DNA of 64,000 nt, from contig OW240917.1 in assembly GCA_933207985.1 (NCBI GenBank), forward strand, positions 242,368,480-242,432,479, written 5' to 3'. The notes beneath the pieces are model-generated. The model was not told the DNA's origin, ran no database searches, and worked only from the letters and a program-made list of their open reading frames with translations. The stretch's first letter is position 1. Each line of letters begins with the position of its first letter. The position numbers and the translations under genes were made by a program. Below are positions 10,612 to 23,562 of this stretch, one piece after another. The stretch is from Pelobates cultripes. Taxonomy: Eukaryota; Chordata; Amphibia; Anura; Pelobatidae.

Positions 10612-11208
10612 TGTAGCAGAGCTCCAATACTTAGCATAGGTATCTAAGCTGTGTAAACCTCGTAGCTGAAATAAGCAGTAAAATATCCCAAGACACTCTC
10701 CCCCAGTAACTGGACAACACACAGTTCTGGGAGTCAACTGATTTTATTTTGGCCACACACAGCTTTTATGCACTGACCCCTACATGGGGCCTCTTACGCA
10801 AGAATACAGGGCTTTTCCTCCCAGTATCCTCTGTGCCTGAGAGATAATTGCATGAGAAAAATATATAACTCAATTATTTCTCAGATAGAGAAAAATCTAC
10901 AATAATTTCAAACACCCCAAAAACATATTTTAATATTTCAGAACCCCACGAAAGTCATATCAGCAAATAGCTTGGATCTGAGCGCACGCTTTGACGAAAT
11001 ATCATTCAGATCCCTTCGGTGGTTCGGGAACGCCATTTGAATGACGTTTTGACTGGTCGGCCACGAGGTGATACCCCAAAAGAGTTCCAGAGAAAACAAG
11101 ACAATGACCGGTCAAGTTTCGGTGGTTCTCGCACGAACACCGACAAAGGCTCCTCCTGGCTGTTAGTATACAAATGTTCCCCCTGTTCGATAGTTCTCCC
11201 GAACGCAT
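10612..11208 (-). mobile_element. LTR fragment, minus orientation, same family as 3036-3900
   Basis: It begins TGTAGCAGAGCTCC, the complement of the GGAGCTCYGCTACA end seen at 3900. Read on the minus strand it contains AATAAAATCAGTTGACTCCC followed by AGAACTGTG and CAGTTACTGGGGG, matching the same block near 3755-3815. The other end (TGTGGCAAACC) is missing, and the sequence runs into the CA-rich minisatellite near 11209. No target duplication can be defined. Confidence 0.6.
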
Positions 11209-11600
11209 AGAGACAGATACATAGACAGATACACACACAGATACACAGACACATGCATATTCACATAGACAGATATACACACAGAAACACACATATAGAC
11301 AGATACACACACAGATACACAAACACACATGCATATACACATACAGACAGAAACACACCGATACACATATAGACAGATACACATACGCACACACACACAC
11401 ACACAGATACACAGACACACATGCAGATACACATATAGACAGATACACAGACACACATGCATATACACATACAGACAGTTACACACACAGAAACACACAT
11501 ACACAAACAAACAGACACATTCATACACACATACAGAAATACATATACAGATACACATACAGTTAGATACACACACACACACACACAGACACACATGGAA
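11209..11600. repeat. CA-rich minisatellite (CAGATACACATATAGA units)
   Basis: Tandem units mixing CAGATACAC, CATATAGACAGATACAC and CACACATGCATATACACATA. It gives long artificial frames in both directions. It replaces the expected end of the adjoining LTR. Confidence 0.85.
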
Positions 11601-11639
11601 AATATACAATTTTAGTCACCCTACTGTTTTTCTTACCTT

Positions 11640-13786
11640 GTGGGTGCTGGAGAATTACTTCCCTGGGGTCCAGTGACTGGCTGAGTCTGTTGAGAGTTGG
11701 GCTCTCTACCAGTCCATGCTCCCCCTCCCTTTCTCCCTCACCTGCGGCTCTGTGTGACTGCACTTCCTCCTAGTGCTGACCTTATCACAGGGGCCCAGTC
11801 GCACTGTTAAAGAGCCATAGTGCTAACCTGGCCCCTGCAGACTCATTACCATCGGCTGGCTCTAAGAGCATGGGTCACCTGATGGGCCCCCTCAACATGC
11901 GGCCGGTGGGCTCAAGGGGCAGCTGCTTTGGGCCCCCTCGGAATGACTGGGCTGACAGGACAGCTTTATGCAGCTCCACACATGGCTGACACTGGCTTCC
12001 TTGCGCTATTAGCCCTACAATAAGCTGTCATGGATAAGAAGGCATGGGAGGACATTTCTTTAAAAAAATTTGTTGCTACAGCGGATGTTTGAAATTATTT
12101 TTTATTTGCAAAATTTTCTCACTTGGCAGATTATTTCTTGAAATCAAACGAAAAAATATTTGTCATATTCTTTTTGTGTGCCATTGTTTATCAGAATTTT
12201 TGTTTCTAAGCAAAGAAAACAAAGCCAATAAGTAGATTCTAGTCCCCCTAATTCTGGTAGGTGAATGGTTGTTGTCTGCCCCCTCCCACATTTATGGAAC
12301 CGATACCCGGGTAAGGCAACCATCGGCACTCCAGATGTTATAGACTACATCTCAATTTTTATCGTCAAATAGGGGGTCAAATCACACAGGAAAAAAATGT
12401 GGATTTAGGGAACATGACAGGGTTTGTGGTGAGTTAAAAGAAGCAAGTAGAGTACAGGAACCCAGATTTCCTTACGGTGCAGACTTTGAGAGGAACAATG
12501 TTTTAGCCAAAACGTTGTCAGGATGAACTTGTTCCTATTAAAATCCGCACTGTAACGAATCTGTATGATCATTTAGAGATTGGCAATGTTTTGGGTCTGG
12601 AGCACCAGTATGGTATTGTTTTAGATTATTTAACATGTGCAGTCCATATCTGAAAGCTTTGAAGGGTTTGTGGTGATGCCATATGACCACCGCTTGATGT
12701 AATCTTGGCATGGACACCACGATAACAATGTCATGTTTCCCGGTTCCATGGGTGACTATCTACAGACCGTACCGGGACTCAGCAATGCAATATCCTAATG
12801 GACTTTATACAAGAAAAAGTTAAACTGTTTGGATATTATATCAGATAACAAATTTCTGTTGTGAGACTCTTGAAAAGGCAAAAAAATAAAAAAAATAAAT
12901 AAAAATAAAATCAATGTCAGACGAGGCGCAGAGATTATTTTCTCTGGTGCCTCCGCTCTTAGGTTCTAATATCGATTCTCTCTGAATCCCGAAGTTATTT
13001 ACAAAGCTGTAGAAATAATTGTTTGGAACCTGTTTCTTTTCACCAGCAATGGAAAAAAACACTCAATATAGAACGGGGAGCATGATGTGCGTCCTCTGAA
13101 ACTTGTCACAATCTGCAGCTTGGGGTCTGCCGGTGGAGCAGTGAAAGTGTAATTATTTTTTATTTTGTTAGTTTGCAGATCAACAACAATGTCTGTATTA
13201 AATGTAGACCGTGGGAACAAGTGTTAACTGAATGAGCGGGGATACAGGGCTGGAGTCTACAGAGTGTTTATATAAATCAGCAACACTGATCTGAAGATAT
13301 AATACAGAGTAATAGGAAGAGTTATGGAGGGAGATTATATGCAATGTGCGGTAACATCTATTGCACTCGTAAAAACCCATGCTTGTTTGTGGTGTCTTGG
13401 AAACAAGTACCACCATTTGTCTATATAAGGGCTCCTTTTGGGGGAGAGGGTTTTTTAACGTTTAATAATTAAAACAGTGTTGCACTATGAGGATTTCTTT
13501 TGTATCTTTCTAAGGTACTATTTGTTGCGGTATACATTGTAATCCAAACCGGTGGATCCTACTTATGTGGCAAGATTAACCCCTCCAATACCCAAGGACT
13601 CTGGGACATTATTATACATACAAAAATATATATTGACCAATATCAATTGTGGATACTATTAAGGTTTCTTATAACCAACTGATATTTTAATGCAAGAAGT
13701 GGTTATTTTTTCTTCATTAAGATAACTTTTGGAGCGCCCAGCATAAAATTGTGGGCTTCTCCTATATAGCGCTAACATGATTATTA
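11640..13786. other. no gene recognised
   Basis: Mostly AT-rich, apparently single-copy sequence. A short dispersed-repeat fragment is visible near 12285-12355 (CCATCGGCACTCCAGATGTT followed by ACTACATCTC). No exon, RNA gene or complete transposon was identified. Confidence 0.55.
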
Positions 13787-14345
13787 GTATATTGTATATG
13801 GAATAATAGGAGGAGTTATAGGGAGAGGTTATATGGAGTAATAGAAGGAGTTATAGAGAGAGGTTATATGGAGTAATAGGAGGAGTTATAGAGAGAGGTT
13901 ATATGGAGTAATAGGAGGAGTTATAGAGATAGATTATATGGAGTAATAGGAGGAGTTATAGGGAGAGGTTATATGGAATAATAGGAGGAGTTATAGGGAG
14001 AGGTTATATGGAGTAATAGGAGGAGTTATAGAGAGAGTTTATATGGAGTAACAGGATGAGTTATAGATGTAGGTTTATGAGTAATAGGAGGAGTTATAGA
14101 GAGAGGTTATATAGAGTAATGGGAGGAGTTATAGGGAGAGGTTATATGGAATAATAGGAGGAGTTATAGGGAGAGGTTATATGGAGTAATAGGAGGAGTT
14201 ATAGAGAGAGTTTATATGGAGTAACAGGATGAGTTATAGATGTAGGTTTATGAGTAATAGGAAGTGTTATAGGGAAATGTTATATAGAGTAATAGGAGGA
14301 GCTATACGGAGGATATATTAAGTAATAGGAAGCATTATGAAATAA
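13787..14345. repeat. 35-bp minisatellite with a higher-order repeat
   Basis: About fifteen units related to TTATATGGAGTAATAGGAGG plus AGTTATAGAGAGAGG. A multi-unit block that includes the variants TAACAGGATGAG and ATAGATGTAGGTTTATGAG occurs twice, about 173 bp apart (starting near 13961 and 14134). This shows that several units were duplicated together. Confidence 0.85.
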
Positions 14346-14453
14346 TTTAAGTATTGCCTGAAGGATCTTTATTCCAAAGTCATTTTAATTTCAATCCAAG
14401 ATAACTTTTATTCATTTTTTATTAATTTAAGTTTCAGTTTCCCTATTACTTAT

Positions 14454-15185
14454 TGTGACAAACACTTTTATCCACGAATGTTTTTCAAAAACTCCTGGAG
14501 GTGTGTGGAAGCTGGCCTCCTGCCCACCGACTATAGTCCGGGTCTGAGACACCATTCAGGAGTAACCCTGCCCAGCCGCCCAGTGGCTTTCCCTCGGTGC
14601 ACTGGTTCAGCACTTTCCCTTCTAACGAATTGAACCGAACACTCCCGGGCAGCCTTTTGCACGAACATACCCAAGAACGGTTCTTATCGGTACTTAGTCG
14701 CAACCACTATGGAACTATTTTTGGCATGAGGACTTTGTGGTTCCCGGTCACCTTGGACCGTTTGTGAGAACTATCCCACGAACGGTCCTCAGTGGTAATT
14801 AGCCGCGATTGTTATGGAACAGTTTTTTTGGCTATGTGACCTTGTGATTCCCGGTCAACTTGGTCCGGTGTTTTGAAGCACTTGCCGACCCACAAGGAGA
14901 GTGCTTTAAGGAGGGAAGGTGCCCGAGACTAAGAGGAACAAACGCCCCCTGAGAGCCAGGCAGAGCACCTTGTATTTTGTCCGCTGGAGCTCACGAAAAT
15001 TGACCGGCCAAAGCACACATTGCTCTGGAACTAGTCCCTGGGAGGGAATAGAGCTAGTTCCCTATCTTGTTCCAGGACAGAGAGGCTCCAGGAGGACCCG
15101 AGTCAAGCCAAGGCAACTGGAGCAGAAGCACTGAGGTTTCCCTTGTTCCAGGTAGGAAGTGATCCTTGGCGGAGGTACCCAGCCG
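14454..15185 (+). mobile_element. LTR fragment with internal duplication
   Basis: It starts TGTGACAAACACTTTTATCC, like other LTR starts here (TGTGACAGAACC, TGTGGCGGAACC). Near 15168 it has GGCGGAGGTACCCAGCCG, resembling the 3' end of the LTR at 29211 (GGAGGTACCCAGTCG). A module of roughly 115 bp with GAACGGT, ATGGAAC and TTCCCGGTCA is present twice (about 14670-14760 and 14785-14860). The right end is truncated at a different repeat beginning near 15186. Confidence 0.5.
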
Positions 15186-15229
15186 GGCCGGTGTAAGGAT
15201 TTTTGGGTACATAGGCAAATATGCATTTT

Positions 15230-15720
15230 CCACCCCCTCTCACCCTAAAAAATAACATCTTTACCTGTATGCCTCTTACCTCCCTTTTGTGTTTCTTATC
15301 CCCTCTTGAAAATGTCTTGCTCCCTAGTGTATCTTATCTCCTATTTCTTTCAACCCCCCTTGTGTGTCTATAATCTCCCCTCTTTGTATGACTCTTACAT
15401 CCTCCCACATTTTGTGTGTCTTACTCCTCCCAGCCCAGTTGTGTGACTCCTTCTCTCCCAGCCCCTTTGCGTCTTTTACTCTTCCCAGCTCCTTTGTGTC
15501 TGTCTCTTTCATCCTCAGCCCATTTGTCTCCCCCCAGCCCCTCTGTGTCTCTTTTTCCTCTTCTCAAGCCCCGCTGTGTGTTTCTTTCATATCTAGCCCC
15601 TCTCCCCTCCCGTCACTTTGTGTTCCTTTCCCCCCCTTTCCCTGTCCCTTTGTGTTTCTCTCCCCTCCAGGTCCCTGGGTGTACCCCCCCAACACCTTAT
15701 TGGTTCCCTCCCCGCCTGGC
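15230..15720. repeat. pyrimidine-rich minisatellite (CCCCTTTGTGTCT units)
   Basis: Irregular repeats of roughly 25-45 bp based on CCCAGCCCCTTTGTGTCTCT. The open frame at 15364-15927 is Ser/Pro/Phe-rich low complexity and not a credible gene. Confidence 0.7.
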
Positions 15721-15725
15721 CGAAG

Positions 15726-15880
15726 CATGGCCGAGCGAAGCGGATCCTGGTACAGGAACTTCAGTTTCCTGTGCCCGGCCAGACTGACAGGAAGTGCTCT
15801 CTCAGTGAGCACTTCCTGTCAGTCCGGCCGGGTACATGAAACAGAAGCTCCTGTAAGGCGGTCTGCTCCGCTTGGCCACG
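15726..15880. repeat. long imperfect hairpin, about 73-bp arms
   Basis: The left arm (15726-15798) contains CATGGCCGAGCGAAGCGGAT and ends GACAGGAAGTGCT. The right arm (15808-15880) starts AGCACTTCCTGTCAGTCCGG and ends CTCCGCTTGGCCACG. The arms pair along their length with several mismatches and only a 9-base spacer. The second hAT element is inserted 7 bp beyond the right arm. Confidence 0.8.
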
Positions 15881-15887
15881 CTACACT

Positions 15888-16774
15888 CAGTGGTGTATAC
15901 ACACTGACAGTCACACACACTCATTGACAAACACACAGATATCACTGACAGACACAGACTCACTGATTTAACACACACACATTCCCCAACAGACACACAC
16001 TGTCAGATACACACTGACAGTCACACACAAACACTCAATGATAAACACACAGACGTCACTGACAGACACAGACTCACTGATCTGATACACACACTGACAC
16101 ACAAACACTGACAGACACTCATTGACAGACACACACTAATAGTCACAGACTCAATGCCAAAAACAGACTCTTACTGATTTGACAAACACACACACACACA
16201 CCCATACACTCACATGCGCACACACATACACTCACACACTCATACACACAGACACACACACGCACATACACTCACAGAAACACTCATACACTCACTCACA
16301 GACACACACACACACACTCACAGTCACACATATACACTCACAGACACACACACACATACAGTCATTAATTATTAATATTATTATAATATATTCCACCCAG
16401 ACTCCCTACCTGGAGAGCTGGTGTGGGTCTGACATTGGGGGTCCAGTGGGGCTTCTGTGAGGCACGTGGCTATATTGGCATCAGAGGCGGCAAGCTCTGC
16501 TCCCTCGCGCCTCACACGCCGTCTACTGATGCCTGGGGCCGGAATTAAATTATATTCCGGCTCCTGTGGCATCAGCAAATGGAGAACGAGGGAGCTCCTT
16601 CGCCGTCTCTGATGCCAATACAGCCACATGCCAGGGGTCCAGAAGATGGCCTGCAGGCCAGGCCTTGGACTTCCCCATGACAGGAGGCAACACCAGGGAC
16701 GCTTGAGTGGGCGTTTAAGGGCGGAATTTTTTTGCCACCCTTGGTTAGTGTCGCTTGTTCTAAATACAGCACTG
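15888..16774. mobile_element. non-autonomous hAT-like DNA transposon (second copy type)
   Basis: It is flanked by an exact 8-bp duplication GCTACACT (15880-15887 and 16775-16782). The left end is CAGTGGTGTATACAC, and the right end reads CAGTGCTGTATTTAG on the minus strand. The interior has CA-rich tandem repeats (about 15900-16360), then a GC-rich part with a foldback around GGCCGGAAT and ATTCCGGC near 16540-16560 and CTCCCTCGCGC motifs like those in the first hAT element. No transposase frame is present. Confidence 0.85.
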
Positions 16775-16782
16775 GCTACACT

Positions 16783-19080
16783 GAGTGAATGATACGAGGG
16801 AGCGCTTCCCTCATGACGGTTTCTCAAATATTGTTTAGCAAGGACCAGGGCTGTACTGCATGAGTGCAAGTTAAATTTGCAATGGTGAAAGTCTAACAAT
16901 GTGCGAAACTTCCTCGGGTAAAGTAAAGCCAAACAAGAGCATCACCACAAGTAATGTTTTGGCTTAGTGTGGGGACCCGTCCTCTTGAAGAGTATGTTTG
17001 AAGCGTGGCTGCAGACCTGAGGGTACATTATATGAGGAGATAGCCAAAGAGAGACAGGTGAAGCATGGATGAGAGTTGAGAACGGACATCAGCTGACAGT
17101 TGCGGAGGTCAAGAGAATTCAGGTTTGGGTGAGGGGGCTCTCAACAACAAAATATAAGAGGTGGTGATCTGATAGAGGAAATGGAGTGTTACAGAGATTA
17201 GAGACTGTGCATGCATCTAAAATAATACAATTGAGGTTATTGCCAGCTACATGCGTGGAAGAATTGACCCACTGGGATAGGCTTAAGGAGGAAGTAATCA
17301 AAGAAATTTTGAGGCTACAGAGGTCAAAGGTGGGTTAATTGGAATATGAAGCCTCAGAGAATTATACTGTTTAACACCAATTTGCTTTCGGTAATATAGA
17401 GGAAATTCCCTTTGGTTTAGTTCTGACATTGAGTGGTGATCTTATATCATCGTGTTAAACTCATCGCTTATGCAACGTATAAAATCAGAGTTTGGGGTTA
17501 AGTGTTTTTCATGATTTAAATTGAAAACTCCTATATACATGCTAATATGAGATATAGCAATAATTTAGAATGCATATTGTAATAACCGTTGTTTATTTCT
17601 GCACCTACCTTTCATCCTGTGAATGTGTTTTCCTGTGGGCATAATTACTCATATCTAAAATATAATTCCATCCTTGTCAGTAAATAGCACACACGAGACT
17701 GTTGTTCTTCTAGCAATTATCTGTTTTTCCATTTTCCATTATTTTCCCACTATCAAATTAAGCTTCAAACCCCAGGAAAGTACTATAAAGTGGGAGATAA
17801 TATTATAGAACAGGAACTGGTGATATCACACTAATGGTGACACTATTTTTCTTGCCGGTGGTTTGTGAGTGTCTTGCAGCTCATTTAGACGTGAGGCTAA
17901 AACCAACATGACGGATATAGCTGGTTCATCAAATAGAATTATCTTTAATGAACAATCAGCCGTGAGTTTGGCTGGCAGCAAGCTGGCATTTTGTAAAAGG
18001 TCATCTTCTGGCAGTGCTTCGAAGACAAACACTCTTATTCATTCCATTTCCACCGGGCACCATGGGATACAAATAGGTAAAGCTTCTATAATCTCCTACA
18101 CAAATGGCCAGTTATATGTCAATTCAGTATTGTCCATTTTAAAAGAAATCGAGAGCTAAAAGAGAGATTTGCCAGGTATATAACATCCTGGGAAAAACTG
18201 GAGGGTTCTAGGTTCTCTTTCATTGGGTGGGAAAAAACTAAGACAACAATGTGTATTTTTGGAATTTTATATATGCAGCCCTTAAAATGTATTTTAAAAC
18301 TGAGCAACGTGTATGTTGGAGGAAAAGAAAGCACATCATTATTGCATTCCTCCTAACAGTCCTGGGTTTGGTTGGATAGTCCTGAATCTGAGCTACTCCT
18401 GTTTTGTTCTCTGGGGGATACAAGAAATACTGAACTTTTTTTAGTTTTCAGCCTGTATAAAAATGGTACAACAGTGATCTGTGCATCGGCTGGACAGAGT
18501 GGGATGACATGCTCAATTTGAGGGGGGAAATATCCCATTGTCACCCCCCTCGCTGTGAGACAAGTGATTTCAATGAGAACTGAGGACCTATCACGACTAT
18601 GTGAAGCTGTGAAGGAACCTTTCAGGGGACTTATACTGTTTGCGCATGCTGAAGTCATAAAATTAAGTATAGATATCTGTGAGGGGAAAGCTTGAAGCCA
18701 CAATGATTTTTGCAAATTACAAAGTTTAAGCAGCTCTCTAAAGAACCACAGTGATAAAGGACCTTCTAGCAGTTTGTGATGACTTGTTTTGGTTTTCACA
18801 GTGTCACATAAGTAGCAGGTGGTATGTGGCTAGTAAATTTTTTGTGCATGTGATGTTCGGAAAACTCTAGAACCAGTGATTTACTAAAAAATTTTTTTTT
18901 TTTTAATTGCTATTTAGATTTCAAATTTGATACAGTTTGAAGGATGTTATTGAGCCAAACCGACATTCAGCTACAGCATTTTTACTGAGAAAGAAGCCAT
19001 TCACCAAGACTAGTCCTGTTTTTAAGAACTGCATTCTCCATACTGAATTTCAAAGCTATATCGTTTCTTTATCAGCATCT
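16783..19080. other. no gene recognised
   Basis: Apparently unique, AT-rich sequence with no recognisable exon, RNA gene or transposon boundary. An open frame at 17869-18159 (+) and overlapping minus frames show no familiar domain. A CTCATTTAGACGTGAGG region near 17880-18050 is slightly richer in GC, but nothing supports coding. Confidence 0.55.
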
Positions 19081-19084
19081 CCTT

Positions 19085-20030
19085 GTTGGTGGCATGGATA
19101 GTAAGAGGACCTTCAAATGGCAATGGGAAGAGCTAACAAAGAAATCCTTTTCTGACACTCAGTGGGAAAAGATCTTGATTTTTCACCGTAAGAGTTCCAT
19201 TAGTACTCGATAACAAGAACTACATTTCAAACTGCTCTCTTTCTAGTACAGGACACCTATGCTCTTGCACAAAATCTTCCCGACATGGTGGTCAACATAC
19301 AGTAAGACATCTATGGTGGGACTGCACTCGTATACAACCGTTCCGGGATGAGGTTAAGGCCAGCATCACTAATGTCCTGAGTGATAAATTGTCCGTGGAC
19401 ATTGAGCATGTTTTATTGCACTTTACACCCCTCCCAATCTCTAAATATAAAATTAATACTTAATCTCATTAATGCTGCAAAATCCCTGGTGTCTGCCCCC
19501 TGAAAACAGGATAAGACCCCTACAGTGGAGCAATGGATGGAGGGGGTGGAGGAGATCCAGGCGGCGGAGTCGACCCAGGCATCTCTTGCCAGTCTCGGGC
19601 GCTAAACATGCTGCAAGGTGGCAGCAGTGGATTGAATTCATGGCATGACATGACGGGTTGGGAGGCAGGCCTCTCTAACTTAGTCCTGAATTTTTGAGTA
19701 GTAATACCAGTCGGACACTCACCTGCTAACCATATTCTATGACTATAGACTCGGACCTAACTTTCCATGTTGTCAGGATGCAGGTGACGGATATCAGGTC
19801 GCTTACTCAGAGTAATGACACTTTTCTCTTTTATTTGAAGACTGCTGTGTGGTTCAGACATTCTAATACTAAATGTATGTGAGATGCCTCATTGCTCTAC
19901 ATGCCGTGCTTGTTGAATCTTAACTCTTAGTGCCTTTTCGGATACATGTTTGGAGATTTGGGGACCTGTCACGTCATACCTTACTGTAAATCTTCTTCAA
20001 ACTTACTGCAATAAACATATATATTTTTTG
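19085..20030 (+). pseudogene. L1-like LINE, 3' end of ORF2 and 3' UTR
   Basis: In one plus frame the text WEKILIFHRKSSISTR, then YRTPMLLHKIFP, and in a shifted frame RHLWWDCTRIQPFRDEV, match the C-terminal region of vertebrate L1-like ORF2 proteins (the W.KI..I..SSIS, RTP..LHKIFP and H.WWDC motifs). Stops and a frameshift near 19290 break it. A 3' UTR-like stretch ends with AATAAACATATATATTTTTT near 20005. The 5' and catalytic parts are absent, which is typical of 5' truncation. Confidence 0.7.
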
Positions 20031-21047
20031 AGTCAAACCAAAAACATAGCTGACTTGGAGAATTTTTCTAATTCTGCTATAGTCTTTTAAACAATTCAAC
20101 TCTTTGCACAGTAATCAACCGCTTTAGGAAGCTGCGTTTCCCGATGAAGAAAAGGGCCATGGGCCCCACGGGATATGTGTTTGCTGGTAGTATTTGCGTC
20201 ACTCAATTGATTGTACTCTCGGTGACATGAAGGTCAATCAAAGCCAAGTGATTAGGTAAACTTGCTCCAGCAAACATGTCTGCCACGTAGTTCCCATTTT
20301 GGAATTTAAAACAGCCAACACCGTACTGCGGTGACAAACAAAACTTTCAGATCTAAAAATGGTTGAAATGTCACACTATTTCTACTCTGTTTTTGTGTTC
20401 ATTGATATTCCTATAGCAGAACTGCGGCCGAAAGGACATTAACATCAGCGGCCAAATAGTCTCCGCGTGGTTCCCTTTGCAGACCTGTCTGCTGAGCGTG
20501 GATCAATGTACAACATGTGGGAGGGGGGAAGAAATAGAAGTAAATTGAACCAGCTGGATTTTGAACATTTTGCTCACAGAGAGGTAATTTCCACCTCTTT
20601 ATCACTGATGGATCTGCTTCCCCCCTCATGCGGGTTTAGAAATTGAATTGTTAAGATAGGGCTGCTGCTGGGTCTATGTGTGAGATAGACAGTTGATTCA
20701 AGGGGACATTTACAACCAAGAAAAAGTGTGCTCTTCGGTATCGCAGATTTGTACCTATTCTTTATCTCGTTCTCTGTCTGGAAAGATAGGAAATAATTCT
20801 GAATAAAAAAAATAAATTATGTCCCTTAGTAATTGCTGGAGTGGAGATTTTTAAATTGTAACAAATATTGTGACAAATATTTAAAGTGACAGTAAAATTA
20901 TAAAAAACAATATATATAATTTTTGATGTGGAGAAAAAGGTGAAACACATATCTTTTGAAGGTAGGAATTCCCCCTCCATTGCTCTCAAAGTGGCCATGT
21001 CCTTTTTTTTTTTCCTTTTGATTTTTGTTTTCTTATGCCCTGTATCT
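20031..21047. other. no gene recognised
   Basis: AT-rich sequence with no confident exon or transposon ends. It precedes the MITE at 21048 and lies downstream of the ASIC2 stop codon (minus strand). Confidence 0.5.
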
Positions 21048-21426
21048 TAAAGTTACACTGTAGTGTTAGGAATACAAAGCTAACATTATAGTGTCCCTTT
21101 GCTCCCCTCCTTGGTACCCCACCAACAGTTAAGGGGTTAAGAATCCTTTAACTACTTACCCGAGTCCCTCCGCACTGGCTTTGACTCTGCCTCCTCAAAT
21201 GTCAGTGCCAAGGGTGAACCTAATGCGCGGTGAGTCCCACATGTGCATTAGGTCTTCCCCATAGGAAACCGTTGAATCAATGCTTTTCAAAAAGGGATTT
21301 TAAGATGCTGGACGAAGTTTCACAAGGATAAACTCCACTAGAGGCAATATTTTAGAATGCAGGGTTAAAGGGACAGAGATCATTTCAATAATATGACGTG
21401 GTTTGGGTGTCTTTAGTGTCCCTTTA
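21048..21426. mobile_element. MITE-type repeat with CTTTAA ends
   Basis: It begins TTAAAGTTACACTGTAGTG and ends TTTAGTGTCCCTTTAA, near-inverted ends of the family seen throughout the window. The interior includes AGCCAATGC-like and GGGTTAAAGGGACAG blocks. No coding capacity. Confidence 0.5.
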
Positions 21427-23139
21427 ATAATTACACTCCCTCTTTTGCAACTTTGCCTTTATTTATACGTAGTGTCTTTTCTTCCTTGTGCTGGATTTCA
21501 ATACCTGGGTGCAGCCACTTTGTTTCTCTCAGCCCTCGATGTCTGCAGTTTGCTGTTCTGTAGGATTAGCTTCACAGAAGGATTGTGGGTAAATTTGATT
21601 GGCATCTGAAATAGAACCTTGCGTTAAACCCCTCGTATTGTCATGTTTTGTCAGCTTGGCTGCTATACATAATGAATTCAACTCTAAGTCCAAAACAGCC
21701 AAACTGAAAAAAATCTCTAAATCAGCTATATTTTCAGTCCGACTACTTTGGCCTTAAATTTAAAATTTAATAAATGAACTTTGAATTTACTCTGAATTCT
21801 TACATTATTACGTTCGTGAATAACCCTGTATGTTTCTTTAAGCAGAGTTTCTCCTATTAGTGTTTGTAATAGGAAGACAAAGGAATACAATTCCCCAGTT
21901 ACATTGATTTTTGTAAGGGTTATTCACAAAAGTGTGAATTGTCAGGAATTCAGGGTGATTTTCAGATTGTAGGCCCAAATTAACTTTTCTGAAATCATAG
22001 CTGGCTTGAATATATTTCAAATTCAGCTATTGTGGCATTACATTTGAAAACCACTTCCATGAATAATCCTAATATATTTTGTGGTATAGTTTGTGGAATT
22101 CATTTGTTTTTCAAAGGTAGCTTTGGGATGGGGATTAAATAAAAAGAGGACCACCCCATTAATATATTTTTTATTTTTTGGGAGTTTTTTTAATTTCTTG
22201 CCTCGCCCTTTTCGCCAGTAGAAGGTATTTTAACCTTAAAAACGTAGTCTTTATTCTGAATCTGAAGAGAAGATTACAGACGAGTTAGACATAAGCACAC
22301 AGCGGATCCTGAAGAGGCGTTTTCATTCTGAGAGTTTAATGAAGGGATCAGGAAAATGAACAGGCTTTGCGGGGTGACACATGGATCAGAGTGTATTTGT
22401 GTATTTGCCGTACAAATTCATCCCCATACAAACTAAGAAGTGACTCATGACAAGCGTTCCTTCCTGTCACAGACTGTCGTGTCCTATAAATGTCACACTC
22501 TCCCTAACGTCACATCCCTGGGTTCACACGAGTTCTTTTTAAATGACATGTCCCCTGGACCTGTTGCCAGGGCAACAGAGGAATTAGCGACGGAATTGTG
22601 CCTTGACAACCCTGTTCTTGATACATGCAGACAGTCCAGTCACATCTACAAACGGTGGTCAGAGTTAATATTGATGTTCATATTATGCTTACAAATCTGT
22701 ACCTGACACACAATATATTTATATACTTTTACAGAAACACAGATTCTGATATCAGATAAAAAAAACAAAATAAAACAAACAGAAAACTGACCCAGCAAAT
22801 CTTCACTATTCCAACCACAAACCACGTCAGAATTTTGTCTGTCATAAACTGTATTAAACAACAGTTACACTTTATTAATTTCTACCACCTCTGCCCAAAA
22901 GACTATTCCATGGATCTACTGCCACTTGTAAAAAGTTACTCTCTCCAATTTCAGGGTCAGTCCAATTATTCTCTTTCTACGGAACCGGTAGGTGGTTAAA
23001 TCATTTGAGATATTTCTACGTTAAATCCTACGTTAAATCCTACATGTATATCTTTACACTATGTGTGCTATTGTCACATATTCATCCGCTTATAAAAATG
23101 TGGTTAATGGCATTTACTGTCCACACAGGAAAAGTTGTG

Positions 23140-23562
23140 CCGAGCAGCAACCAAATCCACAGAAGGGTTAATGCTGAGCAGCAATTATGCTAATAGGAAC
23201 CTGGTAACTGCCTTTGGGGTCAAAGGCCGGTTACAGCCTATCAGATCTAGAGGAGGGGTATTTTGGCCCAGTTCTCATCCTGCTCAGTGCCCTGTTGTGG
23301 TTTCCCTTGTGGTTGTCCGAGAGCGTGTTATTGATTCTGGTATTTCTGGTTATTTGACTTTGGCATTGTTCTTGACTTCCCTGTTTTCTGGCATCCCTGA
23401 CTCCTGGCTTTTCCTTATCGTTGTGTCTCTTTCCCTTGACCTCGGCTATTCCTGACTATTCTTTGGTACATTAGTCCGGCCATGCTAAGGTCTGGTATAC
23501 GTTACCTATCAGTCCTCTGTGTTACACAATTCTACGTGCTGGATCATTCTGTAATCCTGACA
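23140..23562 (+). mobile_element. LTR-like fragment (copy A; counterpart 44573-44995)
   Basis: It contains CAGTGCCCTGTTGTGGTTTC, CTTGACCTCGGCT, CCTGACTAT and GTCCGGCCATGCTAAGG, and ends CTGTAATCCTGACA. Similar motifs occur in the same order in the solo LTR at 33342-33792 read on the minus strand. The left boundary and target duplication were not found. Confidence 0.45.

Noticed and set aside
10196..10647. Overlapping Ser/Pro/Leu-rich frames
   Set aside because: Imperfect TCCATC/CTCCC tandem repeats, open in all three frames, with no domain.
15364..15927. 187-codon Ser/Pro/Phe-rich open frame
   Set aside because: It is a pyrimidine-rich minisatellite running into a hairpin and a hAT element. 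Composition alone explains it.
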